A stretch of DNA of 64,000 bases from Euglena gracilis. Taxonomy: Eukaryota > Euglenida > Euglenophyceae > Euglenales. This document shows positions 1 through 12,696 of this stretch, piece by piece; position 1 is the stretch's first letter, and every line of letters starts with the position of its first letter. The notes under the pieces were generated by a model. It saw nothing but the letters and a program-made list of their open reading frames with translations. It had not been told where the DNA came from and ran no database searches. The position numbers and the translations under genes are program-made. Where the stretch lies: the NCBI GenBank assembly GCA_039621445.1, contig CP154955.1, forward strand, positions 38,294,944 through 38,358,943. The letters run 5' to 3'.

Positions 1-553
1 CCTTCTCAATTTTTTTCCAGTCCCAACCGGAAAAATTCGATGGTTTGCTATTGAGAAATGACGTCAGTCCACAAAGATTGGACAGTTTGGGCCCCCTCGT
101 TCCATGGGCCGAAAGGAGCATGGCCTCCCTGGCCCCCCTTTCCACTCGTTCCTCTGCAGAGTGGATTTGGAGTTTTTGGGCCTGACATTCAGCATTGGTA
201 TTCTGCACCAACTTCGAAAGGGTTGAAATGTACCTCCTCCCCTTCTCCATCCTTTCTTCTACCGAAAGGATTAGGAGTTTTTGGCTTTGAAATTCGGCCC
301 CTGCACTTCTCATCTAAGCAACCAACTCTTCGCACGAATTTAGCAAGGACTGGAATTCGTTCATGTGAATTTCTTTGTTTTTGAGGAAATTCTCATTTTC
401 TCTCTGAAGACCTAAAAGTGTGCCCTTGATCTCCAGCACAACTTGTTCAATCCTGGCCATGCAGGGGAAAAGCACCTTTTCCATGGCTTGAACACTGAAA
501 AAAGCCTTGCCATCGGCAAAGTTTTGAACACTGGCCACCCTATTCAAGCACAC
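1..553 (-). pseudogene. Coiled-coil (Gag-like) gene fragment, copy A
   Basis: On the minus strand a frame of about 180 codons is rich in Glu, Lys, Gln and Leu heptads (for example LLGLQRENENFL and EERMEKGRR), as expected for a long coiled coil. It runs off the left edge. One TAG interrupts it after the residues CEELVA, and the same TAG is present in copy B. The frame resumes with MRSAGAEFQSQKLL. Coiled-coil proteins of this kind precede the capsid domain in the two plus-strand Gag genes of this window, so a retroelement Gag is the best guess. No conserved domain was recognised. Confidence 0.45.
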
Positions 554-564
554 CCTAGCTAAAC

Positions 565-942
565 CTCCCCCCCAAAATAGTACCCCCCCAAATAACCCCC
601 CCCCTTAGGGTCCAACTTCGGCCGCCGAAATAATACCCCCCCCCCCAGTTTCGCGCCGAAGGGCTGGATTTTTTTTGACCTGAAAATGTAGGTAAAAATC
701 ACAATTTCTGACAAGAAAATTATGAAAAAAATGGATTTCTCTGGCTCATCTGACCTCCGAAAAATGGTAAATTTCACAAGAAAGTGCAAAAAATGACCCC
801 AAAGGGCGGTTTTGGGTGCTATTTTGGGTTTTACGGGACTCCGAAAATTTTTAGGAAAATAATACCCCCAAATAATACCCCCCCCGGGCCGGGACTTCGG
901 ACGAAAAAATAATACCCTGGGGGGTATTATTTGGGGGGGGGG
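565..942. mobile_element. MITE-like insert with C-run/AATAATACC inverted ends, copy A
   Basis: The segment begins with C-runs separated by CAAATAA-type units and ends with GGGGTATTATTTGGGG, the inverse of the start. It interrupts the minus-strand coding relic of copy A. The C/G-run ends make the exact target duplication unreadable. The copy at 30573-30958 sits at the same place, so insertion preceded the long duplication. Confidence 0.5.
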
Positions 943-1053
943 TTACCGTGTTCTCATCCACGGTGATTGGGCATACAAAGGAAGGTGGAGGGGGGGCACA
1001 CCGATAGGGAGGTGGTTGGTCATAGCTCTGTTTCGGCTAATCACAAGGGCCTT

Positions 1054-1788
1054 TCAGGCCATTTTGGACTCGGTCTTGAACTGGTTGACATTTGAAACCA
1101 TCTTGATTGAGGAGCTGTGGACACGACGGGTTTTCAAAGTCACAACACCTGTCACAGCAGAAACCATGATCATGGGGGGATTTTCAACATCACCTCCGCC
1201 ATTATTGCAGAAAAAAATGCTTTCAGTCCCGAGTTGACCTTGCCCAAAAACCTCCCGAACTTCACCAACCAAAACTGGCTTGGTTTCCCTTCTGGAATCC
1301 TCTGAAGGATCAGTGTTGCTAATCACCGACCTGAGAAAATATTTGAGGGATTTTCCACACACCCCTCGAAATGACCAAAGACCGTCTCTGTTAGGGATCT
1401 TGCAAGAAAGTAGGTTGAAAAGGAGAATTCACCACTACCCATGGCTCAGATCACAGGAAGGATTTTCCGGATAGGAACCTCTGCGTACCATGTTAAGTCC
1501 TAAGGCGGAGGAACCTTCGGTGCCTCCGTTGCCCCTAGGTTGCGTAGGATCGATAGACCTATCCGACCCCGCATCCACTGTTGCCTGAGCCCAACCACCC
1601 ATTTTTAAGCCCTCCTCCCCAACCCACATCCCTTCTTCCTCACAACCCCACACACCACCATGAGGAGGTGTCGCTCCTCCCACCGGCGCTTCTTCCCCAT
1701 TTCCTTTGCCCTCTTGCACATTTCCTTTTTCAATTGGATATACATTTCCTAAAATAAAAGAAGCGATTGCACAAAAAGTGAAGGCCAT
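1054..1788 (-). pseudogene. Unrecognised minus-strand ORF pair, copy A
   Basis: Two overlapping minus-strand ORFs (1435-1788, 117 aa; 1054-1362, 102 aa) lie upstream of the coiled-coil fragment on the same strand. In copy B the first is longer (156 aa) because one indel differs. The first starts with a hydrophobic stretch (MAFTFCAIASFILG) followed by a Gly-rich segment; the second has no recognisable domain. They may be 5' parts of the same decayed gene, or exons, but I cannot demonstrate splicing. Confidence 0.3.
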
Positions 1789-2336
1789 TGAGGAAAGTAC
1801 TTTGGGTAGTATTCAAAGTGCGTGGGTAGGTGCGACGTGCAACTTATGCTTGTCAACGCCAAAAACTTGACAATGCCAAATAGCCAAACAACAAATAATC
1901 CTCGATAATGTGATCAAAATGTTCGACTGATGATAATCCGATGATCCAGATAATGCGACCAAAAAGACCCACCTGAGATTAGAAGTGGGGGAAGTTAGCA
2001 TAACCATTTCCACCGCGCTGCTTGCGCGCTTTTCTGGTTCATCTTCCCCAACACTCATCCCCAGCATGCGCGCCTGGCTCCCGCCGGGCGTTCACAACCG
2101 CTACCCAAGACATGGCGTATTCAACCCCCCAGGTCTATTACCCTTTGCACACACACTTCTACAACCCAAATTTTGGAGTTGCGTGGCTTTGCATCCCTCC
2201 CCACACCCATTGCCGCTTTTAGCGTGTAAAAACTGTCCCTTGCCTCCAAAAAATGGCACATGGACCCAAGCGGCGCCTTGGGTGTCTAAGGGAAGCATTG
2301 GGCAAAGGACAACCAAACTGATGCCGGAGTGGCGGC

Positions 2337-2640
2337 GTGTTTACGTTGGTTGTCACCACCCGCCGTTGGACGGCCACGGGGCAGCTCATACTACTTGCCG
2401 TGGCTCGTCCTCAGGCGGGGAACTGCGCACATGGTCCGGCCAACCAGTGTCTCGTCCATTTGCGCAATTGCGCGCGCCGAACGATCCCCGCGGTATGCCC
2501 TCTGCCCGTACGGGATCGTTCAGGACGCACACGGCAGGACCTGGGTCTCGAACCCACGACCTCCCGCGTGTGAGCCCAGCACCTCACCGTACTACGCGCC
2601 GGCTACCAACCTCCGTAGGATCTCCCGTCTGCCGCACACA
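2337..2640 (-). mobile_element. tRNA-derived SINE, partial (lacks box A)
   Basis: This is about 300 bp of the SINE seen complete at 2998-3330. The box-B-like sequence (reverse complement TGGGTTCGAGACCC) is present, but roughly 30 bp carrying the box-A-like sequence have been deleted, joining the ACCTCACCG segment directly to TACTACGCGCC. The corresponding SINE in copy B (32362-32670) has the opposite defect. Confidence 0.7.
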
Positions 2641-2997
2641 CTCCCCTCCCAAGAGCCTTACTACACTAGCCCACTGCGTCACTATGGCCGTGGCCCCTGC
2701 AGCTCGGGTTATGCCTCACACGGCCCTAGTTGGCTGAGTGCTTCTCACGAGTACTGCGTCACCAGGCTGCCGACCCATGCAGCTCGGGTTTGCTATTGCC
2801 GGCAATTTACGTGTTGTCGACTTCCACGGGCTCTGCCGCCTTGGAGCGTCCGCGTTTGCATCGGCTTGAGACTTTGGAACGGTGTACGAGTTTCAGTCGC
2901 CCTAAACTCGGCGCGTCCGCCTCCGCCTTCCGGGCGCCGTGGGGTCAGGCTCTGATTTCCCGGTTCGTGTGGCATTAGACGGGTTCCCCTGCTACCA

Positions 2998-3330
2998 TGT
3001 TTACGTTGGTTGTCACCACCCGCCGTTGGACGGCCACGGGGCAGCTCAGACTACTTGCCGTGGCTCGTCCTCAGGCGGGGAACTGTGCACATGGTCTGGC
3101 CAACCAGTGTCTCGTCCATTTGCGCAATTGCGCGCGCCGAACGATCCCCGCGGTATGCCCTCTGCCCGTACGGGATCGTTCAGGACTCACACGGCAGGAG
3201 CTGGGTCTCGAACCCACGACCTCCGCGTGTGAGCCCAGCACCTTACCGAATAAGCTACTCGAGCGATACTCGGCTTGGTACTACGCGCCGGCTACCAACC
3301 TCCGTAGGATCTCCCGTCTGCCGCACACAG
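2998..3330 (-). mobile_element. tRNA-derived SINE, most complete copy
   Basis: Read on the minus strand, this holds an internal pol III promoter: a box-A-like TAGCTTATTCGG (3246-3257) and a box-B-like GGTTCGAGACC (within 3203-3216). They are separated by about 35-40 bp, as in a tRNA. The tRNA-like head is followed by a GC-rich body of about 200 bp that is repeated at 2337, 32362 and 33032. The acceptor stem does not pair convincingly, so this is a SINE and not a tRNA gene. Confidence 0.75.
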
Positions 3331-3379
3331 GCGTCCGCCTTGAACTCCCCTTGAAAAAACCAAAAATGTGCTTTGCCGA

Positions 3380-4770
3380 CCATTCCAAATACAACCGTCA
3401 CCGTTCACATGGGGGGGATTTGTTCGACTCTGCACAAGTCAAACCCCGGGCTTAGTCTTCTCCCCCACCAGAAATCCACTCCGTTCCCTCACAAGTGGTC
3501 GAGGGGATTCACCACCCGGATTATTTCCCTTTCTACCGACAGCTCGGTACGGCCGGCGTCAAGAAGGGTAAAAATATACCTCCGGTCCCAACACCATTGT
3601 CAGAGACTTGGAGCCCAAGCGATTTAGAAAATGCCCTGGCCCACCTAATTTCAGTGCGCAATCAGGCCTGACAAGGGCAAAGTGCGGAGCCAAGAGGTGC
3701 ATCGTACTCCCTCGAGTAAAACCGAAAGGGGAGAAAGGGACAGCGAAGGCGAAGTACAAAGACCTTGTGAGCCCGACCCCCCCAAACATATAAGAAAATT
3801 TATGTTCAAAAGCCCGGGGAGGAGAGGGGAGGGAGCCCCCCAGGGGGAAGACGCCACGTTACCACGTGGCAGCAGCATGGTCAGCCAACTCCGCAGGGGC
3901 GGCACTGAACAGGAACCCTATCCCAGCGCACCAAATCAATCCAAGCAACACCGAAGGCGAACAAGGTATGGCCTCACATGGTCTTTGTGCTTGGCAATCG
4001 CCAGCGATGAAAGACAGGTCCCATCTTGCCTTTGTGTTTCGCAAACGAGATCCCTCCGTCCCTGGTCACGGTTTATCCCGGGATTGCTGGTTTCTCCCCG
4101 AGGGAGTACGAGACGACCTTGGGAGTCCGACCCCCCCACCCGTAAAAGAAACGTTGTGTTCAAAATCCCTCGGTCAGCAAATGGGGGCCAGGGGGGAGAA
4201 GGGGGGCACCCCCAGGGGCAAGAGGCCACCTCGCGAAGCTCCGGCGAGGTGCCTTAAGCGGGACCTCCTAACCCAGAATCCAAACGGCACCGCCAGCGAA
4301 CAAGGCGTGGTATCACAAGGTGTTTGCGCTTCGCCCTTGGATCCCCTGGTATCACAAGGACTTTGCGCTTGTCCCTTCCTACGAGACAGCTTCCCTTCTT
4401 CCAAAAATAAGATACGTAGGGAGAGGGTGGGCTTTAGAAGTTATCGGACGCGGAGTGGTGGAAGGAAAACTTGCTCCTTTTAGGCAGATTTGTGGACTGG
4501 CCGTGGGTCGGTCCAGACCCCCTTTGGTCGGAACCTGTTTTTGCCAAAGAGGAGGTGAGGCGTGGACGGTGAAACGAAGACCCGAAAACAATGTTTTGCT
4601 CCCGCATTGCTTAATGAAGAAAAGCAGAGCAGAAATGACAGTGCTAATCAACAAAAAAACATATTGGTGCAAAAAATGTAACAAGGCAGGGCAAAGATTT
4701 GTTGGCATTTTGGCGGAGAGCCTTCTCACCAGGCACCAACGTTCAGGTGTTGGCAACATTTCTAACACTT
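3380..4770 (+). pseudogene. Decayed plus-strand coding relic, copy A
   Basis: Protein-like translation appears in changing plus-strand frames: an initial stretch (about 3470-3668) with VVEGIHHPDYFPFYRQLG, a middle stretch (3866-4483), and a last stretch (4320-4770) with a CKKCNKAG Cys pair. Frames are broken by TGA, TAG and TAA and by frameshifts. Copy B (33190-34620) carries the same relic with slightly different breaks. No family was recognised; an old retroelement gag/pol remnant is possible. Confidence 0.35.
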
Positions 4771-4774
4771 CTGG

Positions 4775-7700
4775 GTTGGGGGGTCCGACCCCCCCCAACC
4801 AGTCCTTCCCATATTTCCAGGGACGCCAATTTCTCCCTGCGTGGTGCTGTGATAGGTGGGGGGCTCGCCCAGTCCGACCCCCCACCAGGCCTTCCTGTGC
4901 ATCAGGGTTCTTCTTAAATAGCCCCAGGAAGGGGGAAGATGTAGGTGTAAAAGCCCATAGACACTCTGATGATTTGCACCCTTGTTTTTTGTTCTGTGTT
5001 TCATGTACACGTTTACTATTTCTTTCCATTCTTTGTCTTTGTGTTTTCCTCGATTGTTTGCACCTTATTGTTCTGCTTTCCTGCATTCCCTCAAAATTTG
5101 ACTGCAATTCCTCAAAATTTAACAATCTGGTGGGCTTTCCAGGCATTCACTTGTGGGGGCTGACTTGTGGGGGAAATCATTTCAATTATCTCAAAAAATA
5201 CAAAGAATATCTTTTGAAAACAAATCAGTTACTACCTCCCAGGGGGGGTGGCCTTTTTTGGGGTCCATCTTGAGTAGTTGATCAAAATGCACAGCACAAT
5301 ATCAATTTAGCCCAAACCCCAACCATCCGAGATGGGGGTGTCAACATCCAGCTGCCCTTCAACTTGTCAACCAAAATGATAGATGAACCCCAAAACAACC
5401 CCAAAAACCTTATTTTCTATTCTTGTGATCTTTGACCGGTTTTGACCCCTTGCAAAAATTTCAACTCAGCCCAAACTGCTTTGCAAAAATCCTGCCTGAG
5501 AGATTTGCCTGTGATGCAGCGGACGGGGTGAGGGGTTCGCAGCCTGGTTGCAAGCTGGAAAATATATGGTAAGTGGGCTGGACCCCCTCCCGGGTGGGAT
5601 CCGGCCAAGGGATCCCCTTCACAAGAGTGGCCAATCACGGTGTTGGTGCCTGTCTGCTTGCTTGCTTATGTACCCGCACTTGCACTTGCATCTGTTTGTG
5701 CGGAGGGGATCGCCTCCAACGCCACCCACACCGCCAACGCAACACCAGTGATAAAAACAATGGATATTCCTCCATTGAGCAATAAATGGTTGGGGGCCCC
5801 AATGCATGTTGTATGATTGCTGCCCAATTGAGCAAGTCTTGGGTGGCTGATATCTGACCCATGTCTAATGCGAATTTTCTCACAATCGCAAGCCGAGTCA
5901 ATGCCAATTTTCTTCTGTGGTTTGGGTGCAATGGCTTTTGCCACAAGTGGCAAGCACCCAAAAATCCATCTGGGGACATTTTTTTTTGGAAAAAATGATG
6001 TGTGTGTGTGTGATGGGGATTGACTGTCTGCAGGAAACCTGCCCACCATCCAGAAGCCAGCTCCCCTCCTTGGGAAACCAAAGAATGACATGCACTGGTC
6101 GTTTCGGGTTGGTAAGAGGAATCTTCCCCCGGCGTTCATGGGAAATGCATGGCTCTGAAGGCTGAAGGTGGGATGTTGTCACGGCAGCAATCACTCACCC
6201 TTTTTCGAACCCATTCCTGACACATTGCAAGCTTCATCTTTCTCTGAATTCGTCTTGGCCAAGGGGGCAAATAAACAACAGGGCCCAACTTTGGGATCGC
6301 CAACACCCATGGGTGACATGCCCAAATGCAAAGCAGATCTGCCAAAAATTGGAATAGAATCTGTTGTTGTTGAAAGATGGTGAATAACAAAAAATTGAAA
6401 ATAATGGTGAATACCAAACAATCAACAATAAAAATACAATAAAAAATGCAGAAAAATTTGCAACATTTGAAGAGTTTCGAGGGAAATTTTGAAGAAATGT
6501 GACAAATACAACAACGTGTATATAATTTTCTTTAAAAACAAAATAACAAAATTTTCTTTGAAAACAAGTCCAAAAACTCAAAAAAATAAAATTAAAATAA
6601 AAAATGCTTCATAACTGAAGAAAATATGCAAACAACAATGCACATGTACTGGGGGGAAAAACGAAAAATTATGGGATTGTGGGGGTAAATAAATCACTGG
6701 CCAAAACTGCAAAACAACAACAATTTTACTCACACAAAGAAAATTCTGAAATCCTGATATCACGAACATCACATCCAAAAAGGATGGTGTGACCATGGAT
6801 GCTAAAGAAATTACAAAACAAACAGTAAACCAGCATAAAATGTGCAAAACAAAACAAAACAACAGCATAATATCAGCAACGAACAACTCCTCCCTGGTTG
6901 GATTCAACCGCCCAACGTGTGGACTGTTGAGGCCAACGTACCATTTGGCTTGGCTTGTTGGGCCAACATAGCTCGGGCCACCAAGCCTGGGAGGGGGTTG
7001 AGAGTTTCCCAGATTACAACGGAGTCACTTCTTCCTCCGGTGAACTTTGGTTAGTTTCGTTCGACACTCTGTCCCCCGCTGCAGATAAAATCCGGGTCAC
7101 AACCGCACCCCAGCCAATCCCCCTTGTCCAACAGCCATTAATGTTCACCTCGCAACAGGGTGGTGGTCGTCAAGCACCTCCAGACCATACCATTGCCTAG
7201 CGACCCGGGGGGGGAGGGGGGTCACGTTCCACTCTGAAAAAAACCGGAGTCACTTTTACCAAAAAAACCAGTCAGTCACTTTACCCCGCCCCCCCCCCGG
7301 GGGATCGGCCACCCTTCAGGAGGCAATGAACATTTGCCAAAAAGTCTCAAAAAAAATTTCCGGCGCCTTCGGCACCAGGGAAGCCACTTTTTTATTTTCG
7401 GGCCTACCCCACCCCGGGGGGGGGGGGCTCTCGGCCAGAAAACCAGTCAGTCACTCTGAAAAAACCAGTCAGTCGACCCGGGGGGGGGACAGGTGTTAAG
7501 CAATGGTATGCTCCAGACAGTTGGTGTTTTGGTGGTGTTGTCGGGATGTGTTTTGATTTGTCGAGATTTGTCAGGACTTGTCGGGTTTTGAACACTGGAG
7601 GTGGGGTCCCAGCCACATCTTTCGGAAGGATCTGATCCGATGCAAATGACACGTGTCAAACAATGTGGTTGACACATTGTGTTTGACACACGACGTGTTG

Positions 7701-10147
7701 AACACATTGCGTGTTTAACTCAATGTGTTTTACATGAAATCTTGCCATAATTCTTTTTCTGGATTGTGGGACTCATTTCAAGCAGTTTCCGGCAGCAAGG
7801 CCTCCTTGCAGGGGCAGTATTGAATGCATTCCACCTTGCCGCCCACCTATCCAACGACTACGATGGGTGAGGAGGTCGTTAAAGAAAAGCGAATACTCAT
7901 CTCCAACCAGAGGGAGGTTGTTGGACATGACACGGGACGGGGGGGGAGGAATTCACGACAATAGATAACACAAAAAAATGAAAAATGAAATTTCTGCCAC
8001 ATGCCTTTTTCTTGTCAAAACACCATTTATGGAACTCTCTTCACATACAATTATCTCACCATCTCAAACAAACATCCCCTTCAGCGGCATCACGACCCAA
8101 CTGACTTACTGGAAAAAAACCAGGCTTCTTCCTTCAATTTTTTCTGCAACAAAGCCAAAAATATTGCTCTTACAGATTGTCTCCTGCCGTCGATGTTGCC
8201 AACACTGAATCTCTGGCTGGGACAAAATTGAGAAGAAACAAACGAGACCTGGGAAATAGGAGACTTGAGATGGAAATGGTTGATTGTCGTGAGTTTGCCC
8301 ACATGCAACATTTTTCTTGTGCATTTCCATCCAGATAACGAATTCAAACAGCTGCCAATGCCAAGCTTGTTTTGATCTCCATTGTTGACCTTTTGACTTT
8401 TTTGACTGTCTGATTGACGACCATGGTGACTCCATTGTTGTTGGGCCATAAAAAGTTATGCTCACAAAAGCAAGCTTCTTTGAACCTATCAGCAAAGAAA
8501 ACTGCTATGGGATCTCTCCTTTCAGAACAACCTGTGAGACCAAAAACGCATAAACAACAAATGCAAAAAAACACATGAAAACCATTAACAACCAATCATA
8601 ATATTCCTTTTGGGCAACTTCGTCCATCCTTCTGACCACAATTGTTTTGGCTGGTTTTGTGATGGTGGTCAGGCTATTGCTTGGGGTCCACTGGCCAGCC
8701 ATTTTGCAAGATTTCGGAAAAAATGGACAGGGGACTTCCAGGGGGGGGGGGGTCCAGGGGTCCCCCGACTGGAAAAAATTTTCCTCCGTCGCTGCGCGTT
8801 TTTAATGCACTTTTTTTTGGCTGATTTTGTTTCAACAAATCCCAAAATCCCAAAATGGCCAAAATGAACATTGGCCAGTTTGGGGGGTCCAAATTTCTTT
8901 TCTGCGCCGGTCACTGGAAAACGTTGGCTTCTGTTCCCCCCCCAGGGGGTCTGTTAGAATTTCCGCGAGCAAAATCTAGACTAGCTGAGTCCAGCCCCCC
9001 CCCCAAGGGTGCTGCGAACCCTTAGGCAATAGACTGTTGAGGTGGTCCAAGGATGCTGGGATACCACTTTTTTTCGATGTCAAGGTGTTCTCGCCGGAAA
9101 TGCGGGAAATGCTGGGGGTTCTTCCTATCTTTTCTTGGGTTCGTCGGGATTTCTGGGGATTTGTCGGAACCCGCACCGCCAGATTTGTTGGCATTTGTTG
9201 GGATTTGTTAGGGAGGTGATTGGCGGCCGCTAAAATAGCTAATGATCGTTTCCGACCAGGGGGCAGGGTGGCCGTTAGACGGCGGGGGGGGGACACCAGG
9301 TCGGCAGAAATTGGCCATATTTGTGGGGTTATATGGCCATTTTCGGCTCTGTTGGTCCTTTTTGGAGATTTTTGGCCATTTGTCACAACCTTGCACGCTC
9401 TGAAGCCGCTTTTAGACACTCACGTTAATTTTTGAACTGTAATGTTTTGGACCTTTTTTAGGATCAGTGGGCTTTTCTTCTCCCCATTTTTTTGCCATCT
9501 TCAGCCAGTTTATTGTTGCTTTTACCATTTTTTGGTCATTTTTGTTTTTTTTGTGGTGAAACAGCAAATTAATTCAGGCAATTATTCCCATCCTTGTTGC
9601 CAACATTGTATCCAAAGAAGGCCGCATCTGACCGTTGGACAAACTTAACAAGCAACTTTTGCCAAAATTGCTGATTTGGGCCACTTCTTTGGGCCTTTTG
9701 GGCCTTTTTTTTGGGCCTTTTGGGCCGTTCCTTTTTTGCACTTTCGGTGTTCCAGGTCCAATTTACGAGGCACATCTTCAACATCCATCTTGCCTACAGG
9801 TTAGACCCGCTTTGGTGAGGGAGGCAATAGACTGCTGGCTGGCTGGACCCTGCCCCTTCATGCACAGGAAGCTGGCACTTCAGCTCCAGAGGGGCTCGCG
9901 CCTTCTCTTGGAGCTTTTGAGAGCCACACATGGCCAAAATCAGCGCTGGGTCCGGGGGCGGCCCCTGGTTGGTGTCCGTGCTGCGCTTTGCAAAATGGCA
10001 GGTGCCTTTGGGGCTGGAAGACTCCAGGCTTTCCTGCCGAGGCCGGGAACACACTTGGGTTCCCCCCCCTCTCCCAATGCTGTGCGGACAAACGATGGAT
10101 AAGGGATTTGGCAAAACTCTGAAACGGTCTGAACATTGAAACTCTGA
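4775..10147. other. No supported gene; AT/GC-patchy repeat DNA
   Basis: Only short ORFs on both strands, none conserved in frame between the two long-repeat copies and none with a recognisable domain. The stretch contains short CT/GT tracts (around 5995-6012), G/C homopolymer runs (7200-7500, 8740, 8940, 9000), repeated CAGTCAGTCAC units near 7270-7470, and GGGCC/TTTT tandem motifs near 9680-9730. Confidence 0.6.
7649..7698. repeat. Imperfect inverted repeat around ACACGTGTCAAACAATGTG
   Basis: ACACGTGTCAAACAATGTG (7649-7667) is followed after 5 bases by CACATTGTGTTTGACACAC and CACGACGTGT-like sequence, its near inverse. The same structure is in copy B just right of the A-rich insertion. It could form a hairpin or bind a CACGTG-recognising factor; no function can be assigned. 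Confidence 0.5.
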
Positions 10148-11326
10148 ATGGTGGAACTTTGTGGCATACGCTCTTGCTCTTTCGGCAAACGCCCCGCCAC
10201 CAAAGAAGACCGGAGGGGAGATCAGCCCCCCCCCTCCCTGGTGGACCAGTTTCATACAAAACGCAACGGAATCCAGCAGGAATTACAAACTTTCAGGCGA
10301 GCCACCGAGCGTGCGAACATTAAAACCACAGACGTGATACAAAGACTTCAAAACACCACAACCACAGAACTGCAGTTCATACGAATGGAACAGCAGCTGA
10401 TCACACAGGCGGAACGGACAGCAGGGTTGGTGTGGCGAACAGAGGGCAGGCATGAAGAGCTGTCCACAAACCTGGCCACGGTTACAGAAAACTTGGAGGG
10501 GATTATGACGAATCAAAACCGGCTGTAGCAGGCACGTTTTGAGAACCTGGCACAACAGATTCAGGACCTGAAGGGGATGGCTGGGATTCTGGTCGAAAAA
10601 ATGAACGGGTTCCAGGGTTTGCCGCAAGTGGCAGGGGGAAGCACACATACCCAGGGGCAACACCGCATAGGATTACTCGGCCAGCAGAAAAAAAACGAGC
10701 AGGTGCTGCAAGAATTGCAGGTGCGGATGCAGGGGGTCGAAAATACAATGGCGGCGTTGGCTGAGGGTCAACTCGAGGTGAAATCACGGGAGGCAGAGAC
10801 AGAACGCCAGTTTGGGACTTTGACAGGCAACTGTGACGAGACGCTGAAAGAACTAAACCACAGGGTTCAACAAACACAGGAACATTTTTCCAAGGCAATG
10901 AAAAGCCTGAGCACAAGAGTGGAAAAACTGTCTGAGGGACAGCAGGATCAAACATTGGAACAGCGGATGACTATACTTTCACAGGAACTGGCCATTTTGA
11001 CCAGACGCTTGGACACCCTGGCCTCAAAGGACGAAAAAAAAAGCAGTTTTGACAGGCTGAACCAGGAAATGACTGTGCTGGGACACAAAGTGCAGGAATC
11101 GGCCCAGACCTTCAGGAGGGTACTGGGGGAACTCCAAAAGGAGGTTTTCAAGGCTGGGTCGCAGGACGACAGTGACCAGGCCGGGTGGATTGACATGTCA
11201 TCCACACTGGAACAGACAGTAAACAAAGTGGGACGGGTGGAGGCACAGTTTACAGACCTGACCACACGAAAAACGCTGAAAGAAACACAGGACTCTGGAA
11301 TTTGGCTGCAACAGTGTAGACGCTGA
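10148..11326 (+). pseudogene. Coiled-coil Gag N-terminus of a decayed retroelement
   Basis: Open frame of 126 codons (to a TAG at 10526-10528) that resumes in the same frame for 249 codons (10577-11326). Almost all of it from about 10260 is heptad-patterned coiled coil with many Gln, Glu, Leu and Arg, so the TAG lies in the middle of one domain. The first 30 codons come from the end of long repeat copy A. After a frameshift near 11300 the coiled coil continues to about 11460. It resembles in layout the Gag of the LTR element at 16106-19968 but is not the same sequence. It is probably an old Gag of a Ty3-like element, no longer intact. Confidence 0.6.
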
Positions 11327-11431
11327 CTGCCTAGTTCCTCAATCAGAACCAGCTGTGGCAAACTAAATGGGAGGCCACTGAGAAACAACTAAACAAACTG
11401 ACTGAAGTGACACAAAATACAAAAGAAAGTT

Positions 11432-12247
11432 TTGAAAAATCTCAATCTTATTCTTGTTCAGCAGCCTCTAGCTCCACCAGCGGCCTCCGGCATCAGGGGA
11501 CGGGGTAAACCCAAGAAACCCCAGACACTGGGCCAGGGGGCCACGGGACAACCGAACCACCGAACGGGAAGTGGCAAACCAAAGAACCCCAGCCAGCTGC
11601 TGATGCAGCGAGACAGCGAAGCTCATGCCCAGCCACCGCCATCACGAGGAAGTGGCTGGTCTCTGGACCACAGCCAGAAGCTTGGGCAGGGCTGTTGGGG
11701 CTACGGGGACCCCAGCCAGCGGCCCCAGCCCCACATCCAGAGGCCCCAACCACACAGCCAGGGACCCCAGCAGCGGCCTGGGGCCACAGAGTCCACTGTC
11801 ACAGACCAGGGAGGGGACCCAAGGACCCCAGGGACAGTCGAGAGAGGGGACCCGAGGACCCCGAGAACCTGTGCCAGGTGTGGGTTGGGAACTCCCCGAT
11901 CTAAAACCCTAATGGTGCAAACGGTACAAGAAGATTTTAATAAACATTTAATCCGACAGGGCCCACCTGTGTCAAATACCCAACCCCCAAACTCCAACTT
12001 CACCAGGTCCCCAATTCTCAGCACATACACACCCATTTTTCCTGTGGGGGCAGAAACGGTTGTCGCTCCAGTGGCAGCACACTGCCCCCTCCATTGGGCT
12101 GCTGATGGGACCAGTGGGTGCAGCCATGACAAAAGACTTGGTCAGACCTCTCCTCCAAGGAGATTTCGCAGATTTTTCTGTAAAATTTCCCACCTACCTG
12201 AACTGATTGTCAGCTGGACAATACCCCTCACAGACGACATGAAATGA
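11432..12247 (+). pseudogene. Pro/Gln-rich Gag linker relic
   Basis: A 271-codon frame of low complexity (Pro, Gln, Gly, Ser) between the coiled coil and the capsid-like piece. Two plus frames are plausible here, and the better one may change around 12110. It contains no domain. Its position and composition fit the disordered linker that precedes capsid in the intact Gag of the neighbouring LTR element. Confidence 0.4.
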
Positions 12248-12312
12248 ACAATATTGGAGGGAATCTTTGCGAGGCAGGCCGGCTGGAACTCCAGTGACGG
12301 CAATAACGGGGG

Positions 12313-12696
12313 GAAATAATCAGGTATCAAGAATTTTGGAATTGGCTCTGCCAAAAATACGAGGGTGACACCGAGCTGGCAACAAAGGAGGAGCTGAAAA
12401 ACCTGAAACCGAAGAGCGATGGGAAACTGACTGTAAGGGCAGGGAGGGAGTTTGAAGCACGCTTCAAACTCCTCCACATTCGGTTGGAACGCCCCTCCGC
12501 AGACGATGCATACACATTGGTCGCTGAACGGATGACGCGCAGAAACTGCATTCGTGAATAAGAGAGTAGGAACCAAGACAGACACACCCTTAAATTGAAG
12601 GGGCTGACAAGCGTACCTGGGGTCCCAGACGCAACCACAGAAGATGTAACAAGACTGGTGGAGGCAACACTTGGGCTGACGAAAGGTTCCTCGTGA
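12313..12696 (+). pseudogene. Gag capsid-like fragment with in-frame TAA
   Basis: A 128-codon frame closed by TGA and interrupted once by TAA (12559-12561). The sequence has the Trp/Tyr and amphipathic-helix pattern of retrotransposon Gag capsid (for example YQEFWNWLCQKYEG, then EFEARFKLLHIRL). Similarity is by pattern only. A further piece at 12693-12902 continues toward the knuckle. Frameshifts separate it from the coiled-coil region. Confidence 0.45.

Larger units (their letters stand above)
1..10236. repeat. Long direct repeat, copy A (left edge outside window)
   Basis: This segment matches 29993-40740 in the same orientation from base 1 (paired with 29993) to about 10236, where both copies enter a poly-C run and then diverge. 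By eye the copies are nearly identical and differ by single bases, small indels, SINE deletions, an A-rich insert at 37510-37619 and a 505-bp MITE at 40080. Identity was not computed. The left edge lies outside the window. It could be a segmental duplication or an extraordinarily long terminal repeat of a composite element. I see no single host gene that explains it. Confidence 0.9.

Noticed and set aside
3203-3257. tRNA gene
   Set aside because: Box A and box B are present but no proper acceptor stem; the unit is repeated with deletions, as expected for a SINE.
4320-5273. 317-codon plus-strand ORF as an intact gene
   Set aside because: In copy B the frame breaks after about 260 codons through G/C-run indels, and no domain covers it; kept only as part of a coding relic.
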